From the NCBI GenBank assembly GCA_003427395.1, contig BFEA01000135.1, positions 282,653 through 305,835 of the forward strand: DNA of 23,183 nt, written 5' to 3'. The DNA comes from Chara braunii. Taxonomy: Eukaryota > Streptophyta > Charophyceae > Charales > Characeae. The notes beneath the pieces are model-generated. The model was given only the letters and a program-made list of their open reading frames with translations, searched no databases and was not told the DNA's origin. Position 1 is the stretch's first letter. Each line of letters begins with the position of its first letter. A program made the position numbers and the translations under genes. This document shows positions 7,311 to 15,160 of the stretch, piece after piece.

Positions 7311-7864
7311 GGTGGCTCGACAAGAAAAATGAGCCACGAGGAAGAGGAGAAGGGAGGCAACGGAAGTCCACAGATAAGTCAGCACAGCAAACATCAGATA
7401 CACACTCTGCGAATTTGTTAATTCATCCGCCCTCGACTCACCACTCACCCATTACGCAACATGGTATGTATCTTGCTTCAGAAGCTGGCAAGGTACGTTC
7501 ATTGTTTTTCACATTTGGCTGACTACGTCGTCCGTGCGGCCAAGTCTCTTCCATCATCCTGCATGCTGCCAAGATCTCACACGAAGAGGGAATGACAAAA
7601 CGATGAGAAAAAACACAAAAAAAAAACAAGAACGAATGACGACAACGGAATGCGGTTAAGTCTCGGTAGATACAGGCATGGACGGTAATCCATGGAGGCA
7701 CCATCGCATCGTACCGGTGTCACGCCACATCATAGCTGGGTTGTCCCTCTCTCCTTTGCCACTGAGCTGTCACTGACAATGACAGGTCACTGACAGTTAT
7801 ACTCTCCAGGCAATGGAACCCGTATCGTTCGTTGATCGACATGCCGACGTGGCATGGTGATACG
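7311..7864. other. 3' flank of the trihelix gene; nothing recognised
   Basis: No reading frame or repeat of note is seen. A short symmetric stretch, CTGTCACTGACAATGACAG, lies near 7768. Confidence 0.5.
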
Positions 7865-9448
7865 TCATCTCGAACTGAGCTTTTCGGCCACCACCATCAA
7901 CGCCTCTGAGATGAGGCGACCCGCTTCGGCCACATTCATAGCAAGTATACGTTGCACCTCCAGCCCTTCCCGAAGTGCGTCGCATTGCATCTGCCCGACT
8001 TGCATGATTGTTTCACAAGATCTATTGCAGGACATACCGACCGACGTGACCATCTTCGATGTGTGGGTTTCAATTGCGCGCAGCATCTCGTCAAAATCCA
8101 CTTCCCGGACGTGCTTTCGCTTCCGGGAAGGAACGAAAGGTGGTGGGGTATGTTGCGCCGTGTGCTGGCTAGCGTCCGGATGGCCTTCGCTCTGATTGTG
8201 CTGGGTATGCTCATTCATGCCTTCACCGTTGTCAGATCCCATCATTGCAGCCGCTACGTTATCCAGATTTGGGTTTGCATCTTCGGCATCCTGCACCCGG
8301 ACTCTTGGTTGGCCATGCGCGTTCATCTGCTGGCGCCTTTCATTGGCGTCAATAACAGGGCTTTGCGAGTCTGTGTCGGTGCTGCGAATTGTGTTGGGGT
8401 CAGTAGCTTGCCCATGCCCAGTATCATCCCTGAAGATTTCCGCCCGATCGCCGCTGTCCAGCAGGTTCGCGGTACGGTTAACCCTTCGATCGTGAGCCTG
8501 GTTAGCGGCTGCACTGAACGTGTGCTCAACTGCAGGAGCCGTGCACGGGTCAGTGATTGCGGGGGTTATGGAAGGGTCAGGTTTTCTGATCAAACTCAGG
8601 TTAATTGTTCGGGCTACAGAGTGGTCGAGGGTTCCAATTACCATGGAGTTAACTGTTGGGGGCGCCGAGGGGTCAAGTGCTCCGGTTACAGGGGGGTTAA
8701 TTGCTGGGCTTAAGGAGGGCGTGAGCAATCCACCTACGGCGGGGTTCGTTGGTGGGGTTCCCAAGGGGTCAAGTGTTCGAGTTATGGGTAGGTTAAGTGC
8801 TGGCGTTACGGAAGGGCTAAGCAGCAAGGGCGCTGCCAGATTACCGGTTGGGGTCCCGTTAAGGGCGTTCGCTGTCGGGTTTATCACTCGGTCAAGTGCT
8901 CCGGCGAAGGGGGCGGCCGCGGTGGTGTTTACTGCTGAACTGATCGTGCGGACTAGATTTGCCCTTCGTTCAAGTTTCAGTGAATCTATGAGATCGAAGA
9001 CCGATCGCTCCATAGCGAACTTCAAGCCATGATCCCTTCTTTGTCGAGGCGTCATTTCCCAGAAGGACTTAACGTCCTCTCGACGATCATTGTCGACAAT
9101 CCGTTTGTACCATGACAGGAGGTTGTCCCACCTCCGTGTGCACTCCACTGCCGTCCTCTGCACACCCAACTCCGCCATCCGCTTCTGGATATCATGCCAC
9201 TTCCGTTCTTTGGCGTTTATCCGGCCTCCCGGCCCACCATCGCCAAACAGTTCCATCTGTTTTCGCTTGCAGGCGATGAGAGCGAATGTCTCTTCCGATG
9301 ACCACCGTTCGCGCAGCTTCTGCCGCCGACGGCCCGCACGACGTTCATCGTTGCGCTTGCGCGGGGACTCACGCCCATCCTCTGCTGTTAGCGTCTCCGG
9401 CAAGATGCATACTCGCCCCTCTCCTGCTTCATCCCCTTCCATTTCCAT
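7865..9448 (-). CDS. Trihelix (Myb/SANT-like) DNA-binding protein
   Basis: This is a single uninterrupted frame of about 527 residues, probably a nuclear transcription factor. A basic stretch (residues ~30-44) precedes the trihelix domain (~46-156). That domain starts RERWSSEETFALIACK and continues with RKWHDIQKRMAELG, ECTRRWDNLLSWYKRI and SFWEMTPRQRRDHGL. The regularly spaced Trp residues (49, 84, 107, 113, 130) are the family hallmark. Residues ~212-300 are a degenerate 16-residue Pro/Asn/Thr repeat. A second basic patch, SRKRKHVRE (~441-449), could be a nuclear signal. The last ~80 residues are predicted helical (FDEMLRAIETH to the end) and may oligomerise. The frame stays open upstream to 9805, but that part is low-complexity and UTR-like. 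I chose the Met at 9448; 9442 and 9475 are alternatives. The stop is TGA at 7865..7867. No intron is evident. A domesticated or transposon-encoded Myb-like protein is a possible alternative. Confidence 0.8.
   Translation of the reverse strand: MEMEGDEAGEGRVCILPETLTAEDGRESPRKRNDERRAGRRRQKLRERWSSEETFALIACKRKQMELFGDGGPGGRINAKERKWHDIQKRMAELGVQRTAVECTRRWDNLLSWYKRIVDNDRREDVKSFWEMTPRQRRDHGLKFAMERSVFDLIDSLKLERRANLVRTISSAVNTTAAAPFAGALDRVINPTANALNGTPTGNLAAPLLLSPSVTPALNLPITRTLDPLGTPPTNPAVGGLLTPSLSPAINPPVTGALDPSAPPTVNSMVIGTLDHSVARTINLSLIRKPDPSITPAITDPCTAPAVEHTFSAAANQAHDRRVNRTANLLDSGDRAEIFRDDTGHGQATDPNTIRSTDTDSQSPVIDANERRQQMNAHGQPRVRVQDAEDANPNLDNVAAAMMGSDNGEGMNEHTQHNQSEGHPDASQHTAQHTPPPFVPSRKRKHVREVDFDEMLRAIETHTSKMVTSVGMSCNRSCETIMQVGQMQCDALREGLEVQRILAMNVAEAGRLISEALMVVAEKLSSR
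8549..8815 (-). repeat. 48-bp coding minisatellite (16-residue repeat)
   Basis: Within the trihelix gene the protein repeats with a 16-residue period: PSVTPALNLPITRTLD, then PLGTPPTNPAVGGLLT, PSLSPAINPPVTGALD, PSAPPTVNSMVIGTLD and HSVARTINLSLIRKPD. Unit length is constant although residues vary, so the frame has been kept while the sequence drifted. Confidence 0.8.
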
Positions 9449-9838
9449 GCCTTGCTGCCGGACACACAGCGTCATGCGTACATGTACACATACAACGGAC
9501 ACGGACACATACACGTAGACGAACATGTGCGAAGAGGGGAAATCATAAGTCCTCAGAAGCCTCCCCCACCATCGAACCCATGACTCATTAAGGTCCGTTA
9601 CAGAGGGGGAAAAAACAAAAAAAAAAAGGCCCGTTACAGAGTAGACAAAACTTGAAAAACGAAAAGGAGAAATTTCCCGAGAGAAAGTAGTGCAGAAAAA
9701 GACGTTCAAGCAAAGTGAAGCAAAGCGTTCTTTTTTCCTTTTAACTTCAGAAAGTGTCCAATTAAATTCCAAAACCAGTTCACTGCTTTTTCTTTTTAAT
9801 AACAATTGTTACAATGCCCAAAGTCCAACGCCACCAAC
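9449..9838. other. Upstream flank / probable 5' UTR of the trihelix gene
   Basis: CA/CG-rich near 9480-9515, then purine-rich. The trihelix frame remains open to 9805 but encodes low-complexity residues (for example VYVYVSVSVVCV). I cannot identify a TATA box or transcription start with confidence. Confidence 0.4.
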
Positions 9839-9998
9839 TGGCCTAGCTCAGTGGTACACCCAATGAACTGTTGAAATACAGACCCGAGCAGGGTCGCATA
9901 CCTGCCGAGCGCCGGCCATTTTGCAGCCGACCAGTAGGGCCGACAAGTTGGCGGTCTGCTGACCAGTCAGAAAACAGCCATCGTCTGATCTTTTTTTA
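9839..9998 (+). repeat. tRNA-derived SINE head or tRNA pseudogene
   Basis: TAGCTCAGTGGTA (9844..9856) matches a pol III A box and GGGTCGCATACC (9891..9902) approximates a B box, about 35 bp apart as in tRNAs. The intervening arms do not form a clean anticodon stem. A T7 run at 9991 could end a transcript. The downstream body is cut by the assembly gap. Confidence 0.5.
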
Positions 9999-10019
9999 AA
10001 TCTGAGTTGGAGGCTGTAC

Positions 10020-10489
10020 NNNNNNNNNNNNNNNNNNNNNNNNNNNNNNNNNNNNNNNNNNNNNNNNNNNNNNNNNNNNNNNNNNNNNNNNNNNNNNNNN
10101 NNNNNNNNNNNNNNNNNNNNNNNNNNNNNNNNNNNNNNNNNNNNNNNNNNNNNNNNNNNNNNNNNNNNNNNNNNNNNNNNNNNNNNNNNNNNNNNNNNNN
10201 NNNNNNNNNNNNNNNNNNNNNNNNNNNNNNNNNNNNNNNNNNNNNNNNNNNNNNNNNNNNNNNNNNNNNNNNNNNNNNNNNNNNNNNNNNNNNNNNNNNN
10301 NNNNNNNNNNNNNNNNNNNNNNNNNNNNNNNNNNNNNNNNNNNNNNNNNNNNNNNNNNNNNNNNNNNNNNNNNNNNNNNNNNNNNNNNNNNNNNNNNNNN
10401 NNNNNNNNNNNNNNNNNNNNNNNNNNNNNNNNNNNNNNNNNNNNNNNNNNNNNNNNNNNNNNNNNNNNNNNNNNNNNNNNNNNNNNNNN
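10020..10489. other. Assembly gap (470 Ns)
   Basis: A continuous run of N; the real content and length are unknown. It is followed directly by an A tract (10490-10507), a likely cause of assembly failure. Confidence 1.
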
Positions 10490-10539
10490 AAAAAAAAAAA
10501 AAAAAAACCAGAAAAGTGAAATCATTTTTTATCTTCTTC

Positions 10540-10798
10540 CTTAAACTCCCCCTGTTCAAAACCTCTTGCGTACAAGGCCGCCCACGTGGATGTAGGTTGA
10601 GCGGCGGCTGCCCCCACCCCCNTGTGTCATATTGACCCACTTGCACACAGCCAAAAGGCAAAGAGGCAAAGAAAAGAGGAAGGGAACAGCCAGATACAAC
10701 AAAACAGGGAGAAACAAACATAAACCAATCCTAGATGACAAGTCCCACATGCAAGCACCGCCCCCACCATCAGGGCCAAACAACGGGACAAGACCAAA
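10540..10798 (-). repeat. Family B repeat
   Basis: The diagnostic blocks in plus-strand order are CTCCCCCTGTTC, CTCTTGCGTACAAGGCCGCC, CACGTGGATGTAGGTTGAGC, CCCGTGTGTCATAT(C)GACCCA.TTGCACA with purine-rich filler, and ATCCTAGATGACAAGTCCC with GCAAGCACCGCCCC. The next member lies just downstream. The TA-tailed end is presumably lost in the N gap. No protein is encoded. An N sits at 10622. I do not recognise a published family. Confidence 0.7.
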
Positions 10799-10801
10799 TA
10801 G

Positions 10802-10916
10802 ATATATATATTGTCACAAACAGAACTGCCCGGTAAAACGTAGGCAGAGAGAGAGAAGAGGACAACAAACGAGGGGCTGTGACAAACTGTTTCGTCGGAG
10901 TTTCACGACTCATCAG
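10802..10916 (-). mobile_element. Hammerhead element copy 5, 5'-truncated at the ribozyme core
   Basis: The 3' half is intact, with a TA tail, TTTGTGACAATATA and the hairpin. On the minus strand the ribozyme retains CUGAUGA (10916..10910), a 4-bp stem II, GAAA and CAGUUUG (down to 10883). The copy stops exactly at the first base of CUGAUGA, so stem I and the upstream stem III strand are absent. It is joined directly to a family B end. Confidence 0.8.
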
Positions 10917-11120
10917 TCACATTGTGAATCAGAGCGCACAAAAGGGGAAAGAAAAAAGGAAAAGGAAAAATATATATATATATTTGGGAACCAAATATAT
11001 ATATCGTCACATGAATATGAGAGCGCAAAGGCCAAAAAACAGAAAAAAAAAAAAAAAACAATTCCTTTTTTTTAATCTTCTTTCTTACAACTCCCCCTGT
11101 TGAGAACCTCTTGCGTACTT
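10917..11120 (-). repeat. Two nested, truncated family B pieces
   Basis: TCACATTGTGAATCAGAGCG starts the first piece, which breaks at a TA run near 10970. TCGTCACATGAATATGAGAG starts the second near 11004, which stops abruptly inside CTCTTGCGTAC at 11117. Confidence 0.65.
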
Positions 11121-11240
11121 CAGTGGTAATTTTGGATGGTGAAAACTGTTATGGGTCATATGTTTCCTCTGGTCTTTTTCTTTCATATAAGCTCAAAGAT
11201 TGCAGCCCTGATGGCTGTGTTGTGTATGAAGAATAGATAT

Positions 11241-11287
11241 GCAGCATTAGTTCAAGTTGGTAGAGCATTCCTACAGGTTAGTGGTTG

Positions 11288-11323
<36 letters not shown>

Positions 11324-11410
11324 ACAGCATTTCTAAAACTGGGATAACTCCCGGTAGAATTGTGAGGTTCCCGGCCTCCTTCATTCTGTTGGGTAAGAAG
11401 AAGTTGAACT
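11241..11410 (+). repeat. tRNA-derived SINE-like copy 1 interrupted by poly(A)
   Basis: TAGTTCAAGTTGGTAGAGCA (11248..11267) looks like a tRNA D-arm/A box. GGTTAGTGGTTGAT follows, then a 32-A run (11290-11321), then GGGATAACTCCCGGTAGAAT and CCTCCTTCATTCTGTTGGG. The last two blocks recur at 11600-11675, where the middle is still present. Confidence 0.5.
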
Positions 11411-11511
11411 AAAATAGGAGAGAGAAAGAGATTTTTTTGTGTGTTTGCTGTGGTTTGTTGTGCCGGAATGAGGTTAAGAGGACTGATGGTGGGTCCCTGA
11501 GTCGTTTTCTG

Positions 11512-11546
<35 letters not shown>

Positions 11547-11685
11547 TTAGTGGTTGATATGGGGCACGGATTGATTGCTCCTTGATAAGCTAAACCGGCT
11601 GATGCTGCCGGCCGGGATAACTCCGGGTAGAATTGTGAGGTCCCCGGCCTCCTTCATTCTGTTGGGTAAGAAGAAGTCGGATCTT
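11512..11685 (+). repeat. SINE-like copy 2 preceded by poly(A)
   Basis: After a 31-A run (11512-11542), GGTTAGTGGTTGATATGGGG is followed by CACGGATTGATTGCTCC (B-box-like) and the shared 3' body GGTAGAATTGTGAGGTCCCC. Read with copy 1 it suggests a tRNA-headed SINE of about 200 bp. Confidence 0.5.
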
Positions 11686-11716
11686 TTGTCGGAAAAAAAA
11701 AAAAAAAAAAAAAAAA

Positions 11717-11990
11717 ACCTCTTGCGTACAAGGCCGCCCACGTGGATGTAGGTTGAGCGGCGGCTGCCCCCACCCCCGTGTGTCATATCGACCCACTTGC
11801 ACAGCCAAAGGGCAAAGAGGCAAAGAAAAGAGGAAGGGAACAACAGCCAAATACAACAGAACAGGGGCCAACAAGCAATAGCACCAAAAACGTATCCTAG
11901 ATGACAAGTCCCACATGCAAGCACCGCCCCTCCCTCCTTCACAGGCCAAACGACGGGACAAGACCACCCAGGACAAAGCACTCTTGCTTG
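11717..11990 (-). repeat. Family B repeat
   Basis: A well-preserved copy running from CCTCTTGCGTACAAGG through the CACGTGGATG block to CCTAGATGACAAGTCCC and GGGACAAGACCA. Its TA-tailed end is replaced by a 24-A run (11693-11716). Confidence 0.75.
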
Positions 11991-12119
11991 TCTCCAAAAA
12001 AAAAAAAAAAAAATCCCAGATTGCATATCTATATACAGCAGATCGCCTTGCTCGTCCTCAAGACGTGGGTATTCCCATTTGTAAACCGTTCTTACTGGGA
12101 CAAAAAAAATAAAATACAT

Positions 12120-12310
12120 AAGAGACAATCCCAGATGATGATTCCCACATAAAATCACCGCCCCCTCCTCACACAGGCCTAACAACGGGAAGCAACCAAC
12201 TACTAGTAGGGTGCCTAGATGACAATAAAAGAGAACCCGGATGACTGGTCCCCACATGAAAGCACCGCTACGCTCGCCGAAATAGACCGAACAACAACGG
12301 GACAAAACCA
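12120..12310 (-). repeat. Iterated family B 5' modules
   Basis: Two more copies of the short end module are present, near 12126-12193 and 12232-12309. Each has a (G/C)ATGA..CCCACAT.AAA.CACCGC block followed by AACAACGGGA. The body of family B is absent between them, so the module recurs independently about 105 bp apart. Confidence 0.55.
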
Positions 12311-12382
12311 ACCGGGGTGCAGACAAGGTTACCTTCTACCATATCCATACTTTTTAAAAACGGAACCATACAGTATATCTAT

Positions 12383-12655
12383 ATATATCGTCACAAATTT
12401 ATCAGAGCGCAAATGCGAAAAAAAGAAGAAATAAATTCATTTTTTATCTTCTTCCTTACAAGACTCCCCCTGTTCAGAACCTCCTCTTGCGTACAAGGCC
12501 GCCCACGTGGATGTAGGTTGAGCGGCGGCTGCCCCCACCCCCCCGTGTGTCATATCGACCCACTTGCACACAGCCCAAAGGCGAAGAGGCAAAGAAAAGA
12601 GGAAGGGAACAGCCAAACATTACAGAACAGGGGGCAAACGAATCCTAGATGACAA
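12383..12655 (-). repeat. Family B repeat, near full length
   Basis: It runs from the TA-tailed end (ATATATATCGTCACAAATTT then CAGAGCGC) through the body (12470-12610) to CCTAGATGACAAG, where the next copy begins. Confidence 0.7.
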
Positions 12656-12950
12656 GTTGTCACACTGTGAGTCGGAGCGCAAAGGCGGAAACAGGCAAAA
12701 CAAGGAAAGGAAAAGAAGGAAGGAAGGAAGGAAAGCCCCACCTGTTCGTCACCTCTTACGTACAAGGCCAGCCACGTGGATGACAGGTTGAGCGCTGGCT
12801 GCCCCCATCCATCCCCGTGTGTCACAAGGACCCCCCACTTGCACGCACGCAGCCAAAAGGCAAAAAAGAGGTAAAGAAAAGGAGGAAACCAAACCTGACA
12901 AGGAAAGAAAGCAAATGACACATCCCACAGATAATCCAATTGTCACAAAG
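12656..12950 (-). repeat. Family B repeat, variant subfamily
   Basis: TTGTCACACTGTGAGTCGGA opens the copy. The body reads CACGTGGATGACAGGTTGAG and GCGCTGGCTGCC, a variant shared with the copy at 23090. A GGAA microsatellite lies at 12716-12733. Confidence 0.7.
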
Positions 12951-13041
12951 CAAATAACACAATCCCATAGATCAACATATTTTTTCTTTTTCCTTATTTT
13001 CTTATTTTCTTTTCTTCTCTTTTTTTCTTTTTTTCTTTAAC
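12951..13041. other. T/C-rich simple sequence
   Basis: TTTTC-type pyrimidine tract (12975-13040) following the family B cluster; no gene seen. Confidence 0.6.
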
Positions 13042-13341
13042 TGTTCCCACCTCGGCAGATAGGACAGCTACGGTGAGGATGATGTGGATGTTCACAAGCA
13101 TACCCAAGGAGAGTTGCGCCAGCACAGCATTCAGCAGGACGGCTAGCACGAACCATCCCATCATGCCATGAAAACAGTCCTGACAGAGGACATCATGATG
13201 TTGTCCACATGTGTCAAAAAAAAAAACAGCAGGACGTTCATCACAGTGCGGCATCTTGCCGTTCTGATAGCGTCCTTGGGCACAAAAGGGACAACGTATA
13301 TCTGGGTGATAGGGATGTGTACAATGAGGAAATGTTGGACA
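13042..13341 (-). other. Possible exon: Cys/His-rich domain plus membrane segment
   Basis: A minus-strand open stretch of about 100 codons has spaced metal-ligand-like residues: CPTFPHC, then CPFC, HCDE, TCGQHH and LCQDC..H. A ~35-residue hydrophobic segment follows (WFVLAVLLNAVLAQL and onward). The arrangement looks like a small zinc-binding domain followed by a membrane helix. I cannot name a family. The open frame continues into hammerhead-element sequence upstream, so any real exon should begin near 13341. It could also be a fragment or chance. Confidence 0.3.
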
Positions 13342-13344
13342 GCC

Positions 13345-13555
13345 AAACAGAGCTGCCTGGTAAGAACCGTAAGCAGAGAGGGAGGGGAGGGAGGGGAGGG
13401 AGAAGAGGACAAGAAACGAGGGGGGGGGCTGTGACAAAACTGTTTCGTCGGAGTTTTTCACCTACTGACTCATCTGGGCTGAAAGCTGTGCCAAATGCAC
13501 CCTCTAAAAAACAGTCTGCAGCAGAATTCCCTAAAAGGGCCCTAACTGATTAAAT
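13345..13555 (-). mobile_element. Hammerhead element copy 6, with expanded and mutated ribozyme
   Basis: All parts are present but diverged: a leader TAATCAGTTAGGG, stem III CAGACUGU (13518..13511) with ACAGUUUUG (13443..13435), CAGAUGA in place of CUGAUGA (13476..13470), an enlarged stem I, and a stem II loop UGAAAAACU. The pyrimidine middle has expanded by a GAGGG repeat. The U4-to-A change in the core should abolish cleavage. Confidence 0.7.
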
Positions 13556-13605
13556 CAGTCTGCCAAGTCCCACATGCACCCCGTTGACCCAATTCAATGT
13601 TGAAC

Positions 13606-13714
13606 TACCTTCTTCCCCCGAATACAACGTACGGTCGTTATAGCTGTATCTAGACTGAAAGATGCGTCAAATACAGCTATAATGACCGTACGTTGTATTC
13701 GGGGGAAGAAGGTA
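13606..13714 (+). mobile_element. Hairpin MITE (family H), near-perfect copy
   Basis: The arms of about 42 bp (from CCTTCTTCCCCCGAATACAA, and its complement ending at 13712) differ at one position. The loop contains CTAGACTGAAAGATGCGTC. TA dinucleotides lie at both ends (13606-13607, 13713-13714), and pairing extends outward with one mismatch to 13599/13721. The perfection of the arms suggests a recent or gene-converted copy. A TA target would suit Tc1/mariner-type mobilisation, which is inference. Confidence 0.8.
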
Positions 13715-13833
13715 GCTCAACACGTGTAAACCCCACGCGACGTTGGATCTGCATCGGGGGGAGCTGCGCATCTAGCGGTTGTTCTTAGGTGAAAAAAAAA
13801 ATAAAAAAAATGCAAAGGTGCTGAAAAATCTCT

Positions 13834-13852
13834 CCACCCGAATAGAACACCC
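13834..13852 (+). repeat. Family H end fragment
   Basis: CCACCCGAATAGAACACC matches the left terminus of the copies at 3956 and 19165; nothing of the rest follows. Confidence 0.45.
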
Positions 13853-13883
13853 CCTACCCTGCCAATCCTCCGTTGAACTATAT

Positions 13884-13921
13884 CTGTCTCTTATACACAT
13901 CTAGATGTGTATAAGAGACAG
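13884..13921. other. Nextera (Tn5 mosaic-end) mate-pair junction adapter
   Basis: CTGTCTCTTATACACATCT (13884..13902) is followed directly by its reverse complement AGATGTGTATAAGAGACAG (13903..13921). Two 19-bp Tn5 mosaic ends back-to-back are the circularisation junction of Nextera mate-pair libraries. Translated on the minus strand it gives SYTHLDVYKRQ, a well-known contaminant peptide. This is synthetic sequence left in the assembly. Confidence 0.97.
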
Positions 13922-14040
13922 GTATAGGGGGGTATAGGGGTGGTATAGGGAGTATTGCAGGGGCGAATGAGGGTGTTGAGGAGTTGTATGAAGGTATTGG
14001 AGGCGGGTATGGGGGTCTTGGTGGGGTTATTGGCCGTTCT
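13922..14040. repeat. G-rich degenerate repeat beside the adapter
   Basis: GGTATAGGGG-like words recur (GTATAGGGGGGTATAGGGG, then GGTATAGGGAG), fading to GGTATTGGAGGCGGGTATGG. It may derive from a different locus than the sequence left of the adapter. Confidence 0.6.
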
Positions 14041-14060
14041 GGACCCAAAAAAAAAAAAAT

Positions 14061-14164
14061 CAGCCTCCTGATGAGTCGGTGAAACTCCGACGAACAGTTT
14101 GTCACAGCCGCTCGTTTGTTGTCCTCTTCTCCCTCTCTGCCGACGGTTTACTGGGCAGTTCTAT

Positions 14165-14165
<1 letters not shown>
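14061..14165 (+). mobile_element. Hammerhead element copy 7, 5'-truncated
   Basis: Plus strand: CAGCCTC, CUGAUGA (14068..14074), stem II GUCGG/CCGAC, then GAAC where the others read GAAAC (one A deleted), followed by AGTTTGTCACAG, the pyrimidine middle and the GGGCAGTTCTA end. The upstream stem III strand is replaced by a 13-A run, and the 3' tail is a TTTA repeat rather than TA. Confidence 0.8.
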
Positions 14166-14195
<30 letters not shown>

Positions 14196-14200
14196 TTTGT

Positions 14201-14231
<31 letters not shown>

Positions 14232-14240
14232 TTTGTTTGG
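14163..14240. repeat. TTTA microsatellite
   Basis: About 19 ATTT/TTTA units with two TTTG variants, continuous with the tail of the hammerhead element. Confidence 0.95.
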
Positions 14241-14905
14241 GGCCCAGTAGCGGTAGGCTAGGTCTAGGCGGGTACCAGTCCAAGCAGCCTGTAGTCTGGG
14301 GCCTGTGCGGACGATATCAGAGCCTGCCAATTATGTTTCCCTCCGAAGGCGAGGGGGAGGTACCAGTTGCTTGGAGGCCGCGCAACCTGGATGTCACCGC
14401 CCGAGGAGGCTGCTGCCTCCGTATGTCGCCAGGAAGAGCCAGGAGCTCTTCCTCATTTGCTGCGTGCAAGTTTGTGCGACAGGGCGCATGGTGAAGCAGC
14501 GCTGCTGGGGAAGGAGCGCCGAGCTCTCCACCTTGGCTATGGCGGAGGAGCTCGGGCAGGAGGAGGAGGAAGAAGGGGCTAGGACACGGGAGCGCCAGGG
14601 GTACTTGCCTGGCTATGGTTGACACCATCTTCATCACCTTGGTGGGCGCTGCATCGGAAAGACCCCCGTTGGGATAGAGCTACATCAAGAAGCTTCGAGG
14701 CAGAGTCAGGCATGGCGGACTGAGAGAAAGAGGGCATATCTGCTTTGCGTTGTCTTTTGCACAGGAGGGCAGGGCCCTTAATAGGCCCCGACATAGCCTC
14801 GGCCTAAGCGAGGAGGAAGGAGAAGCGTGGCCATAGCTATGGACCTCAAGTTGTGCTGGCAGTAGAAGAGAGATTTGGACACTGATTCTGGTTCTGCCAT
14901 CCATC
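14241..14905. other. No gene recognised; GC-rich unique-looking DNA
   Basis: Several overlapping frames on both strands rich in Ala, Gly, Arg and Glu; none shows a domain. GAGGA-type purine repeats lie at 14555-14575. Confidence 0.45.
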
Positions 14906-14908
14906 ACT

Positions 14909-14940
14909 GTTGTTGTTGTTATTATTATTATTATTATTAC

Positions 14941-14989
<49 letters not shown>

Positions 14990-14990
14990 T
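14909..14990. repeat. TTG/TTA trinucleotide microsatellite
   Basis: About 27 units; the minus-strand frame is poly-Asn and is not a gene. Confidence 0.95.
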
Positions 14991-15085
14991 ATTGTTTGAA
15001 TAAGAGGGGAGGAGAAAAGGAGGAGTTTGGTTGGCAAGGAGAAAGGGAATTATCACTGGCTTCTTGCTGGTGTACATCTTCGTAG

Positions 15086-15160
15086 TATTCTTTCTTTCTT
15101 CTTCTTTTTCTTCTTCCTTCTTCTTCTTCTTCATCTTCTTCGTCTTCGTCTTTCCCTCCC
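15086..15160. repeat. CTT-rich pyrimidine microsatellite
   Basis: Imperfect TTC/CTT repeats. Confidence 0.85.

Noticed and set aside
6539-7360. 273-residue minus-strand reading frame with a Leu run
   Set aside because: The Leu run is a translated GGA microsatellite, and the remainder reads through a family B repeat and a tRNA-like fragment; no protein domain.
9449-9805. N-terminal extension of the trihelix protein by 119 residues
   Set aside because: The frame is open but encodes low-complexity and hydrophobic residues from CA/CG-rich DNA unlike the rest of the protein; more likely 5' UTR.
9839-9912. Functional tRNA gene
   Set aside because: A- and B-box-like words are present but the acceptor and anticodon stems do not pair convincingly; called SINE head or pseudogene instead.
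11547-12326. 259-residue minus-strand reading frame
   Set aside because: It translates family B repeat, A-tracts and SINE sequence; the same peptide pieces recur at other family B copies.
14846-15037. Poly-Asn reading frame
   Set aside because: Pure translation of a trinucleotide microsatellite.
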